Translations under genes and position numbers: made by a program
The notes under the pieces: model-generated
Database searches by the model: none
Told to the model about the DNA's origin: nothing
What the model saw: the letters and a program-made list of their open reading frames with translations, nothing else
Assembly (NCBI RefSeq): GCF_005887115.1
Contig: NZ_PNCJ01000020.1
Span: 32,460 to 96,459, forward strand
DNA length: 64,000 nt
Direction: 5' to 3'
From: Pseudoalteromonas rubra
Lineage (GTDB): Bacteria; Pseudomonadota; Gammaproteobacteria; Enterobacterales; Alteromonadaceae
In this document: positions 33,094-41,765 of the stretch, one piece after another
Layout of the letters: the number at the start of each line of letters is the position of its first letter
Numbering within the stretch: position 1 is the stretch's first letter

Positions 33094-34584
33094 TTATTCT
33101 TGTTCGATTTTCACCCGCATCACAGCAATCGCTGCGAGCAGGAACGACACACCACCAACCACTAATGCAAAAATCGGTTGATTATCAAATAGGTTTCTCA
33201 GGATCAGGCCAAGCACACTGGCGGCCATCAGCTGCGGGATCACGATGAAGAAGTTAAAGATCCCCATAAAGACGCCCATTTTGTGGGCTGGCAACGAATT
33301 ACTCAGCATGGCGTAAGGCAGCGACAGGATTGACGCCCACGCAAAGCCAATACCAATCATCGGCAGCCAAAGCAGGCTCGGATCGGCTATCATTTTAAAG
33401 CTCAATAATGCGCCTGCGCCCAGCAGTAAGTTAAGGCAGTGTGCGCCACGCATGCCCAGGCGATTCACCATCACAGGGATACACACAGCAGCCAGTGCGG
33501 CAAAACCGTTGTAGGCGGCAAACAACACACCCACCCAGTCGGCCCCATCGTTATAGGCTTTGCTGGTTACGTCGTTGGTACCATAGTGAAAACTGGTGAC
33601 CGCAGAGGTGGTATAGATCCACATAGCAAACAAGGCAAACCAGCTAAAGAATTGCACCACGGCAAGCTGGCGCATGGTGCCTGGCATAGTAAAGACATCG
33701 TAGATAACGTTATAAAAGCCACCAGAGGTGCTGCCGCGCTGCTGCAGGTAGCCAGCAATTAACAGGACCAGCGTAAAGGATAAGAACAGCCCGCTCAGCA
33801 AATACAGCTCTTTTTCCAGCTGCAGCCCAATCACCGCAGCCAAAATCCCCCCACCAATCACGCCAGAAATAAGTGCTGCGCGTGCATAGTTGATCACCTG
33901 ATAGCTTTGACTGGTTTGCGTTTCTACTGCTTCCCCGGCAAACTCCGCCAGCTGCTGTGGCGTGTACTCTTTGGTTTTTAGGATGGTCCAGCCCACCGCC
34001 AAAAACAGCACCACACCACCGAAATAGAAAGCATACTTAACAGACTCTGGGATCTGACCTGCCTCAGCAGTATTGCTGATCCCAAACCAATTGGTCATCA
34101 TCCAGGGCAAGGCCGATGCTACCACGGCACCTACGCCAATAAAGAAGCTTTGCATCGCATAGCCATTGGCGCGCTGCTTTTCGTTGAGATTGTCACCCAC
34201 CAGTGCGCGAAATGGCTCCATGGTCACGTTGATTGACGCATCCATGATCCACAGCATACCCGCCGCTATCCAGAGCGTCGGAGAGTTCGGCATAAAGAAT
34301 AACGACAAGGTGGTCAGAATGGCACCATACAAAAAGAAAGGTCGTCTGCGGCCCAGCTTGCCCCAGGTGCGGTCACTCCAGTAACCAATAATTGGCTGCA
34401 CAATCAAGCCCGTTAATGGGGCGGCAACCCAGAGAATGGGAATATCATCGACTTTGGCGCCCAGCGTCTGAAAGATCCGGCTGACATTACCGTTTTGCAG
34501 TGCAAAGCCAAACTGGATCCCCAGAAAGCCAAAGCACATGTTCCAGATCTGCCAGAAACTGAGTTGAGGTTTTTGTTTTTGCAT
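33094..34584 (-). CDS. Maltose/oligosaccharide:cation symporter, GPH/SLC45-like MFS
   Basis: A 496-residue inner membrane protein with about 12 helices. Its start WNMCFGFLGIQFGFALQNGNVSRIFQTLG and the loop YWSDRTWGKLGRRRPFFLYG are characteristic of the MalT-type glycoside symporters of marine and plant-associated Gram-negatives. It begins 1 base after the GH13 lipoprotein stop and ends 19 bases before the GH15 start, so all three are one transcript. Role: import of maltose or maltodextrin from the periplasm to the cytoplasmic alpha-glucosidase at 41766. Confidence 0.88.
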   Translation of the reverse strand: MQKQKPQLSFWQIWNMCFGFLGIQFGFALQNGNVSRIFQTLGAKVDDIPILWVAAPLTGLIVQPIIGYWSDRTWGKLGRRRPFFLYGAILTTLSLFFMPNSPTLWIAAGMLWIMDASINVTMEPFRALVGDNLNEKQRANGYAMQSFFIGVGAVVASALPWMMTNWFGISNTAEAGQIPESVKYAFYFGGVVLFLAVGWTILKTKEYTPQQLAEFAGEAVETQTSQSYQVINYARAALISGVIGGGILAAVIGLQLEKELYLLSGLFLSFTLVLLIAGYLQQRGSTSGGFYNVIYDVFTMPGTMRQLAVVQFFSWFALFAMWIYTTSAVTSFHYGTNDVTSKAYNDGADWVGVLFAAYNGFAALAAVCIPVMVNRLGMRGAHCLNLLLGAGALLSFKMIADPSLLWLPMIGIGFAWASILSLPYAMLSNSLPAHKMGVFMGIFNFFIVIPQLMAASVLGLILRNLFDNQPIFALVVGGVSFLLAAIAVMRVKIEQE

Positions 34585-34585
34585 A

Positions 34586-36445
34586 TTAATTCTCTAGTTC
34601 AAAGACCGCACTGGCGAGTGGAGCCAGGGTGACTGTCAGCTGATTATTGTTAAGCGCAACCCGCCCATGTTGCTCCAGCCTGTCAATCGCATTGCCCTGC
34701 CAACCAGCTGGCAAAGTGACAAAGACAGTTTGAGGGGTGTCTGCATCAAAGTTACTGACCACAACCAGTCGTTGTGATTCACTCTGACGGGCAAACCCAA
34801 TGACTTTGGTTGCGCTTTGACCGCTGCGCGTTGTGACTGGTGTTGAGACTAACTCGCCCTGCGCTATCGCACTGAATGAAGCCATGTTCATCAGTTTTTG
34901 ATAATAAGCACGCAACGCCTTTTGCGCTTCGCTCAGCAAGGCACCATCAAACTTGCCCTGGTTCATCCAGGCCTGATGGGCCGGTACCCCGATGTAATCG
35001 AAGATGCTGGTGCGGCTGGGCTTGCCGAACCCGGCCATTTCTGAGCCGTCTTCACCCACGCTCTGCGCAAAATACAACAAGGTTGGTGACTGACTGATCA
35101 AATGACTCACCACCATGGCGGGTTTGCCTTTATTGGCATCACCCGCAAACTCGGGACTGGCAATACGTTGCTCATCGTGGTTTTCTAAAAAGTGCAACAT
35201 GTGCGGTGCAATATCCTGAACACTGGCATGCACATCCAGCACTTGCTGCGCCGTGCCTTTGCCCTGCATCAGGGCTTTGAGTGAGTCGTATAAGCCCACT
35301 TTGTCGTACAGGTAGTCCATCTTGCCCTGCTCTATGTATGCACGGTAAAGCGTTGGGTTATACACCTCGGCAAGCAAGAAGGCGTCGGGTTTTTTCATCT
35401 TGATAGATGCGTTGAGAAAGCTCCAGAACTCAACGGGCACCATCTCGGCCATATCATAACGGAAGCCATCTACGCCCTTGTCCAGCCAGTAATAGGTGAT
35501 ATCGCGGAACTTATACCAGCTGTCTGGCAGTTTTTTATCCTGCCAGAATGCGTAGTGGGCACGGTAATCAAGCTGGGCATACTGCGCCGGCAAGGTAGCA
35601 AAATCGTAGCTGCCATCGGGCTTAACGCCATAGTTCACTTTGACGGTTTCATACCAGTCATGAATATGGGGCTGGGCCGCGCGTGCGCCGTTGCCGGTCC
35701 ATTTAGCCGGGCTTTCAGTGAACTGGCCATCGGCAAGCGGGTGTGGCTCGCCGCCAAGTACCTGATAGTCTTGCGAGCTTGGCACGCTAAACTCTTCGCC
35801 GGTCACATAATAAAAGTTATTATCACGGGCATAGGTCACTGAGGTATCGTCGTTCGCGCCGAAGTCGCTGACACCTTTTGGTGCGCTGAGCGATTGATAA
35901 TTTCGCGCAACGTGGTTGGGCACTATATCAATCACCACTTTCATGCCCGCTTCATGGGTGCGGGCGATCAGGGCTTCAAATTCAGCCAATCTGTTGGCCG
36001 GGTTAACGGCCAGGTCCGGATTGACGTTGTAATAGTCTTTTACCGCATAGGGTGAACCCGCACGGCCTTTAACCACATCCGGATCATCCAGGGCTATCCC
36101 ATACTCAGTGTAATCCCCCACCAAGGCATGATGCAAAACCCCGGTATACCAGACGTGGCTCACGCCCATGGCTTTGATTTCAGATAGAGCTTTGGGGGTA
36201 AAATCAGCAAACTTGCCCACGCCATTTTGCGCTTTTGTGCCCCAGGGAATATTGTTGCTATTGGTGTTGCCGAACAGGCGAGTAAAAACCTGATAAACAA
36301 CGGGCTTTGCATCGCCGGGCTGCGCTGCCAGGCTCTGAGTGTCGGTGACTATTGTCTTATTGTCGTTAATACTGTTACAGGCACTCAGTACCACAGAGCC
36401 GGTGATCAACCCAAGGGCAATTACCAGCGGTTTCATTGTCATCAT
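34586..36445 (-). CDS. GH13 alpha-amylase-type lipoprotein
   Basis: A 619-residue lipoprotein; I choose the ATG at 36445 (alternatives 36442 and 36436) because the LacI-type operator at 36507-36522 lies inside the longer frame and the signal peptide with lipobox VVLSAC starts here. GH13 regions are clear: VVIDIVPNHVA (I), GVDGFRYDMAEMVP with nucleophile Asp (II), AFLLAEVYNP with acid/base Glu (III) and HFLENHDEQRI (IV). It cuts alpha-glucans or maltodextrins in the periplasm or at the cell surface. First gene of the three-gene operon. Confidence 0.9.
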   Translation of the reverse strand: MMTMKPLVIALGLITGSVVLSACNSINDNKTIVTDTQSLAAQPGDAKPVVYQVFTRLFGNTNSNNIPWGTKAQNGVGKFADFTPKALSEIKAMGVSHVWYTGVLHHALVGDYTEYGIALDDPDVVKGRAGSPYAVKDYYNVNPDLAVNPANRLAEFEALIARTHEAGMKVVIDIVPNHVARNYQSLSAPKGVSDFGANDDTSVTYARDNNFYYVTGEEFSVPSSQDYQVLGGEPHPLADGQFTESPAKWTGNGARAAQPHIHDWYETVKVNYGVKPDGSYDFATLPAQYAQLDYRAHYAFWQDKKLPDSWYKFRDITYYWLDKGVDGFRYDMAEMVPVEFWSFLNASIKMKKPDAFLLAEVYNPTLYRAYIEQGKMDYLYDKVGLYDSLKALMQGKGTAQQVLDVHASVQDIAPHMLHFLENHDEQRIASPEFAGDANKGKPAMVVSHLISQSPTLLYFAQSVGEDGSEMAGFGKPSRTSIFDYIGVPAHQAWMNQGKFDGALLSEAQKALRAYYQKLMNMASFSAIAQGELVSTPVTTRSGQSATKVIGFARQSESQRLVVVSNFDADTPQTVFVTLPAGWQGNAIDRLEQHGRVALNNNQLTVTLAPLASAVFELEN

Positions 36446-36506
36446 AATGTTGTCATTTTTAGTATTTTTAATGAGTCTACTGACTTGATAATCACGGGTG
36501 AACCGC

Positions 36507-36522
36507 CTGCATACGTATTCAG
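36507..36522. promoter_or_regulatory. LacI-type operator (second family) upstream of the amylase operon
   Basis: CTGCATACGTATTCAG, 16 bases, palindromic except one pair, with the TACGTA centre. It lies 62 bases before the amylase start. The same motif occurs at 41187 and 41545, tying the operon to the receptor and alpha-glucosidase genes. Confidence 0.75.
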
Positions 36523-36602
36523 AGCGGCTATTCATCCTCGCGTCATGTTCAATATTCTTAGTGCTCAGATGTAAACGCCGCTCAAAGGCAAAGTTCGTCG
36601 AT

Positions 36603-38114
36603 TTATCGCTTTTGGGCTAATCGCTCAAGTTGCACACGATGGTCATCAAAATTAAGTCCACACCGGGCAATGTAATCCTGTACCTGTGATAAGTCGTACT
36701 TGTTCGCCTCCTCATTGCCTGCGATCAATTGAGACTGCTCCGGATAAATGCCGTAACCTGCAAGTAAACAGTGCCAGCTTACAGAGGGGTAATATTTGTC
36801 GATATCCTGACGATGTAATTCATCCGATAAGTTTTTGCCCGACACCCAGGTTTGCAATACGTCATATAAAGAACGTGAGAGCTGATTGTTGTTTGCGTTA
36901 TCGCGCCAGTATTGGGTATCTGTTCTGCTGTTTACACGATAATGCGCCACAATGTAATCGCGAATGGCCTGATAGCGGGCATCAAGTGACTGGTTGTGTC
37001 TGGTTTTGAGCTTATCGGTAAACTCACCCTCCTGATAGCATTCAATAAAGCTTTGAACAGTTTCCTGAACAATATGAAGCGCCGTCGCTTCCAGCGGCTC
37101 AATAAACCCTTGCGACAGTCCAATGGCAAGACAATTCTTATGCCAGTGTTTTTTGACCTGCCCTACTTTCATGGTCAAATGACGCGCTTCAACCTCACAG
37201 TCCAGTAACCCAAGTGCGGCGCGTAATTCAGTCTCAGCTTTATCCGGATCGCAATAGCGTCGGCTGTAAACATAGCCGTTCCCAATGCGGTTGGTCAGCG
37301 GGATATGCCAGCTCCAGCCAAATTTTCTGGCGATAGACTGGGTTTCAGAGGAAATCACCTCGCCCTGCTCGGTTGGCAACACCACAGCAGCGTCGTTAAA
37401 TAAGTTATTGGCAAAGGAATCGAAACCCACTTCTAAATGCTGCTGCATCAATAGACTGCGAAAGCCGGAGCAGTCAATAAAGACATCCCCGGTAACTTCC
37501 ATACCGGCTTCACAGATCAGGGCAGCAATATCACCATCGGGGTGTTTGCGCACATCGCTGACATTGGCCTGAATATGCTCTACACCCAAATCGCGGGCTG
37601 TTTGAGCTAAGAAGAGCCCAAGTTTACCGGCATCGAAATGATAGCCATAGTTAATTTCAAACGGAAAATGATGCGCAGCGATTGGCGCTTTTGCCTGCTC
37701 TGCCAGATAAGTGGTAAGGAAAAATGGGTCCGGGTGGCCTGCTACATCAATCGCTTTTCTTCGTACAAAGCTGTTGTGAAAAAAGGCTGGTGCTGAGTAA
37801 TCGTCGGGCTGTGAAGGAAAAGGATGAAAGTAGCTGCTAAAGCCGGGGCGCGTTGACCAGTCAATAAAGCGGATACCATTTTTATAGGTTGCATTGCACG
37901 CTGGCATCCACTGCGCTTCACTGATCCCCATAAAGTCCATAAACCCCTTGAACTGGGGAGTAGAGCCCTCGCCCACGCCAATTATGCCAATATCCGGAGA
38001 TTCAACCAGGGCAATCTCAATCGGCTGGCTCTGCCAGCTTTTGGCCATCAGGTTAGCCGCCATCCAGCCTGCAGTACCACCGCCTAAAATCACGATTCTC
38101 TTTATATTCATCAT
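36603..38114 (-). CDS. Flavin-dependent (tryptophan-type) halogenase family protein
   Basis: A 503-residue FAD enzyme. ATG at 38114 with GAGGTGAAA upstream (a second ATG follows at once). FAD-binding ILGGGTAGWMAA at 9-20, the catalytic lysine in CNATYKNGIRF (Lys78, equivalent to Lys79 of PrnA/RebH), the signature WSWHIP at 267-272 and GFIEPLEATALHI with Glu342. All key residues are intact, so it should halogenate an electron-rich substrate using reduced flavin. Such genes recur beside TonB receptors in marine and freshwater sugar loci, where their role is not understood. It follows the TonB receptor gene by 63 bases, across a hairpin. Confidence 0.88.
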   Translation of the reverse strand: MMNIKRIVILGGGTAGWMAANLMAKSWQSQPIEIALVESPDIGIIGVGEGSTPQFKGFMDFMGISEAQWMPACNATYKNGIRFIDWSTRPGFSSYFHPFPSQPDDYSAPAFFHNSFVRRKAIDVAGHPDPFFLTTYLAEQAKAPIAAHHFPFEINYGYHFDAGKLGLFLAQTARDLGVEHIQANVSDVRKHPDGDIAALICEAGMEVTGDVFIDCSGFRSLLMQQHLEVGFDSFANNLFNDAAVVLPTEQGEVISSETQSIARKFGWSWHIPLTNRIGNGYVYSRRYCDPDKAETELRAALGLLDCEVEARHLTMKVGQVKKHWHKNCLAIGLSQGFIEPLEATALHIVQETVQSFIECYQEGEFTDKLKTRHNQSLDARYQAIRDYIVAHYRVNSRTDTQYWRDNANNNQLSRSLYDVLQTWVSGKNLSDELHRQDIDKYYPSVSWHCLLAGYGIYPEQSQLIAGNEEANKYDLSQVQDYIARCGLNFDDHRVQLERLAQKR

Positions 38115-38130
38115 TTTCACCTCATAAAAC

Positions 38131-38156
38131 AAAGCCACCAGAAGACTGGTGGCTTT
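38131..38156 (-). terminator. Terminator or attenuator between TonB receptor and halogenase
   Basis: Stem AAAGCCACCAG / CTGGTGGCTTT with loop AAGA, in the 63-base gap. On the minus strand it is followed by TTG-T rather than a full T-run, so part of the transcription may continue into the halogenase gene. Confidence 0.6.
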
Positions 38157-38177
38157 ATATCAGATCACGCTCGGTGC

Positions 38178-41033
38178 TTAGAAGCTATAGTTAAACCCTA
38201 AGAAGTACTGGCGACCGAACTCTTTATACTCCCCGGTTGCCAATGCAGTACCATAATTAGTGGTATTAGGCTCATCAGTCAGGTTGTTGACTTGTAGCAC
38301 AGCCTGCAAACCATTTTCAAAGTCATACGTTCCCTGCCAGTCAATCACTGTATATTCATCCGCCCACGCCAAAGACGAACCGCCCGGTGATGCGCCTTCA
38401 TAGACATACTCATCACGATAGCGTACGTTCAGGTGCGTCGTAAATGCATCGATATTCCAGAAAACTGTCGCACTCCAGACATTTTTCGACAAACCAGGCA
38501 TTGGCAGCTGCTGATCCGGGAAGTTACCGCCACCATCAACGGTTGTTTCGCTTTCGGTATACGAATAGTTTGCATTGAAACCTAGGCCAGAGAACACGCC
38601 CGGCAGATTATCAAACATTGTAGTGTAAGCTAACTCCACACCACGAATATAGCCACCCTGATCATTGTTTTGAGTTGTCTGATACTGACCAGCGACAAAA
38701 CCTTCCGGTACTTCAAGACCGATGCTTGACCAGTCAACCTCACCTTCCTGATAAGTGATGCTTTCAATCAAAGACTCAATGTCTTTCCAGAAAATTGCCG
38801 CAACAAATGCACCACCATCTTCAAAATAACGCTCATACGACAAGTCAAATTGGGTTGCGCGGAACGGGTCAAGGTTTGGATTACCTTTTGACCAAACATT
38901 GTAACGAGGACTTTCACCGTCATTGGCTGTATCGGCCCAGGAACCTGCACCGCCACGTAATTGATACACAGGCGGACGACCCATCACTTTTGCCGCAGCG
39001 AAGCGTATTTGATCTTCGTCACTAACACGGAAATTAAGGTTTAAAGAAGGTAATGTATCTGTGTACTCTGGTCCGTATTCAACATGACGATAATCAGTAC
39101 GTGCAACACCGTTATCATCAACAATGGTATCGCCTACTTCATCACCCTGGATCTGCTGGATACCGACTGATTTAGTGTCTGTTCTGACAACACGTACACC
39201 AAAGTTACCTGTAACTGGAATATTCCCGATTTCAGTATCTATATTAGCCATCACATAACCAGCTAACACTTCTTCTTTAACCGCGCCACTTTCGATCAGT
39301 GTCCAGTTGTGCTCCCAGGTCTGCTGTGCGCCGTAATTACCCGGACCAAATACCGCGTCGGCAATGCCCACCAAGTCTAGCTCAAGATAGTTGAACCCTC
39401 GAGTATGCTCCACAGTGACGAAACCATCCAGAGAGTGCGGAATACAGGGGTGATTTTGGTGGTTAAATTCGCACCCTTTGTTGGTAACAATTGTACCATC
39501 AGGCATTTTGTAACCATTTTGGCCTTCACGCGCCCCCCAGCGGAACGTTGAACGCTGATCCGTGAACTCACGGTCTGACCAGCGGGCACCAACTTCAATT
39601 GAAGAGATAAACCCAGCTTCAACATGATACTTAAAGTCTACTTTAAAGCTGTCCAGTTCATCGGTGTATCTGTGTGGAAATTGCTCCCAGTCACCCAGGC
39701 GCATGTTAGACAGATCTGTGTAACTATTGCCCAGGGTAAGCTGAGGTAAATCTTTCTCTTGCTGTACAAAAGAGAAGCTCTGGTTGCGCATTTCCTGCCA
39801 CGTTTCAACCAAAGTGCCATCTACAACTGTATTTCCAAACTCATAGGCATGCATAGATGCAATCATATCACGGCGCGTTTTCTCACCTTTACTATGTGCA
39901 AAGTCCAGTCTGAGTTCCCACTTGTCTGTTACATACTCTAAGTCCAGACCAAAGCTGTCTGTCGTAGAATCGGTCGACTGATCTTCAGAACGCATTTCAA
40001 CCCATGGGCCCTTGTGGTCAGTGATCACAACATCACCAGCAACGAGGAAACCATCTTTAACAACCGCGTTGTTCAGTGAGTACAGCGAACCTAGATCTTT
40101 CTCAAGGCCTTCAATGTTCAAACCACTTTTACGGTCTTCCGATTCAAACTCAGAGCGAAAATAGTCAAACTGTACTTTCAGAGCATCTGTAGGTTGGTAG
40201 ACCAAAGTGCTCATAAGACCCAAACGCTCATCTGAGCCTTTTGCAGAGCGAACTTGATAACCATTAACTGAACGCTCTTCTGTACCATCACCATCAAAGT
40301 CTTGTGAGCGTTTTGGTGCATGCGCTGATACGTCAATCGCATTATTAGGCTGGTTTAAGAAGGCCGCGCCAATACCAAAGCCCAAAGTTTCATCAAGGAA
40401 TTTGCCCTGATAAGAGAAGCTGATGCGCTCACCGCTAGAATCAGCACCGACATCTGATGCCGCGTCATTATAGGAGTAACGTACTGACGAGCTAAAGTTA
40501 TGCTGCTCTTTTGCTTCAAGCGGGTTTACTGTTTTAAGCTCAACCGTTGCAGCAACCCCACCTTCAACCAAAGAGGCTTTTGGTGACTTATATACCGCAG
40601 CCTGATTAATAAGCTCCGACGGATACTGGTCAAATGAAATCCAACGGCTACCTGCGGTGTAACCACTGGTGCTAGCCTGTTCGCGGCCATTTAGGGTAGT
40701 CTGGATAAAGTCTCCGTTCATACCACGGATATTCAGCTGTGATGATTGTCCACTGGCACGAACCGCCGTAACGCCTGGCAAACGGCTCAAAGAGTCTGCA
40801 ATGGATACATCGGGCAGTGATGCCAGGTCGCCAGCGTCAACAACTTCAGCTACTGTGTCGCTGTAGCGCTTTTTATCAATAGAAGCGATGATACTGCGCG
40901 AAATACCGCGTACCTCAATAACTTCAACGTCTTCTTGCTTTACTGCTTTCTCTTCTTCTGCAACGACCGAAAAGTGGCTAACGCCAGCGGCCATAAGCGC
41001 AACTGTTAGCATACTTGGTTTGAACATAGACAT
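38178..41033 (-). CDS. TonB-dependent outer membrane receptor (maltodextrin locus)
   Basis: A 951-residue receptor with signal peptide, then EDVEVIEVRGISRSI (TonB-box region), the plug LPDVSIADSLSRLPGVTAVRA and LNIRGMNGDFIQTTLNGREQ, and a long barrel ending in GFNYSF with terminal Phe. The RGISRSI-type start and large size match the sugar-uptake receptors of Alteromonadales and Caulobacter (MalA-like). With the adjacent amylase operon it probably imports maltodextrins; specificity is inferred. The LacI-type motif at 41187 lies 154 bases upstream. Confidence 0.9.
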   Translation of the reverse strand: MSMFKPSMLTVALMAAGVSHFSVVAEEEKAVKQEDVEVIEVRGISRSIIASIDKKRYSDTVAEVVDAGDLASLPDVSIADSLSRLPGVTAVRASGQSSQLNIRGMNGDFIQTTLNGREQASTSGYTAGSRWISFDQYPSELINQAAVYKSPKASLVEGGVAATVELKTVNPLEAKEQHNFSSSVRYSYNDAASDVGADSSGERISFSYQGKFLDETLGFGIGAAFLNQPNNAIDVSAHAPKRSQDFDGDGTEERSVNGYQVRSAKGSDERLGLMSTLVYQPTDALKVQFDYFRSEFESEDRKSGLNIEGLEKDLGSLYSLNNAVVKDGFLVAGDVVITDHKGPWVEMRSEDQSTDSTTDSFGLDLEYVTDKWELRLDFAHSKGEKTRRDMIASMHAYEFGNTVVDGTLVETWQEMRNQSFSFVQQEKDLPQLTLGNSYTDLSNMRLGDWEQFPHRYTDELDSFKVDFKYHVEAGFISSIEVGARWSDREFTDQRSTFRWGAREGQNGYKMPDGTIVTNKGCEFNHQNHPCIPHSLDGFVTVEHTRGFNYLELDLVGIADAVFGPGNYGAQQTWEHNWTLIESGAVKEEVLAGYVMANIDTEIGNIPVTGNFGVRVVRTDTKSVGIQQIQGDEVGDTIVDDNGVARTDYRHVEYGPEYTDTLPSLNLNFRVSDEDQIRFAAAKVMGRPPVYQLRGGAGSWADTANDGESPRYNVWSKGNPNLDPFRATQFDLSYERYFEDGGAFVAAIFWKDIESLIESITYQEGEVDWSSIGLEVPEGFVAGQYQTTQNNDQGGYIRGVELAYTTMFDNLPGVFSGLGFNANYSYTESETTVDGGGNFPDQQLPMPGLSKNVWSATVFWNIDAFTTHLNVRYRDEYVYEGASPGGSSLAWADEYTVIDWQGTYDFENGLQAVLQVNNLTDEPNTTNYGTALATGEYKEFGRQYFLGFNYSF

Positions 41034-41186
41034 AGTGTTTTATCCCAATTAACCATTTTTTATGACGCCTAGTTGTTTGTTAATTCGTCACACGGATGAC
41101 CGTGGAGTACCACAACGATTTATAAAGGCGGTAATTTTGTTGTCAGCGGCAATAGTAGCGCTGCGTTCAACACGCAAACAACTTTA

Positions 41187-41200
41187 TGCATACGTATTCA
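41187..41200. promoter_or_regulatory. LacI-type operator (second family) on the receptor side
   Basis: TGCATACGTATTCA, 14 bases, palindromic except the outer asymmetric pair, centre TACGTA. It lies 154 bases before the TonB receptor start. Confidence 0.65.
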
Positions 41201-41544
41201 ACGCAACTTGCAGCCAAAACTGTTCACAGAATGTTCACCACCACTTAGGCTAACTTACTGTAAAGTTTATAAATGTTAGCGCAACAATCTTTCCACAGAA
41301 ACGGGTCATACATGCTTCCCCAGGTTCACTAAGTTTTAACGAAATTAAAATATCTGCCAGTTAATAGTCGACAAATTTTGCCAAGTTTTTCCGTCCCCCC
41401 CAGCCAATGGAAATTGGTATTACCAATTAATCTTACTGTAACACTGATAAAACAGGGAAACCCGAAACAGCATTCAACATTGGTAAAGTGCACCGACAAG
41501 TCCGTATTTATTCTTTTATACTATTTCAACCGTAACTAATTACG

Positions 41545-41560
41545 CTGCATACGTATGCAG
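41545..41560. promoter_or_regulatory. LacI-type operator (second family) on the alpha-glucosidase side
   Basis: Perfect palindrome CTGCATACGTATGCAG, 206 bases before the alpha-glucosidase start. It is the best of the three copies. Confidence 0.75.
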
Positions 41561-41765
41561 ACTTTTTACTCATATCAAAGCATGCCGTATGCTCTTCGCC
41601 ATTGTTAATATTCCGTGTTGGCGTCACTCGCTTACTTAAAAACCTGATCTCAACCCGACTGAATTGACTACAGTTATTATGCTGCTCAAAGCAAAGAGTT
41701 AGGAAATGGTTCTATAAAGTAACCTTGTTTACGACAACCCGACTGCACGGCGCAGGAGAAAGTGC

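Larger units (their letters stand above)
41034..41765. other. Long divergent regulatory region of the maltodextrin locus
   Basis: A 732-base gap between the divergent receptor and alpha-glucosidase genes, with no convincing gene. It holds two LacI-type motifs (41187 and 41545). The remainder is unassigned, and its length suggests both promoters are controlled over a distance or that a small RNA or peptide is hidden here. Confidence 0.55.
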
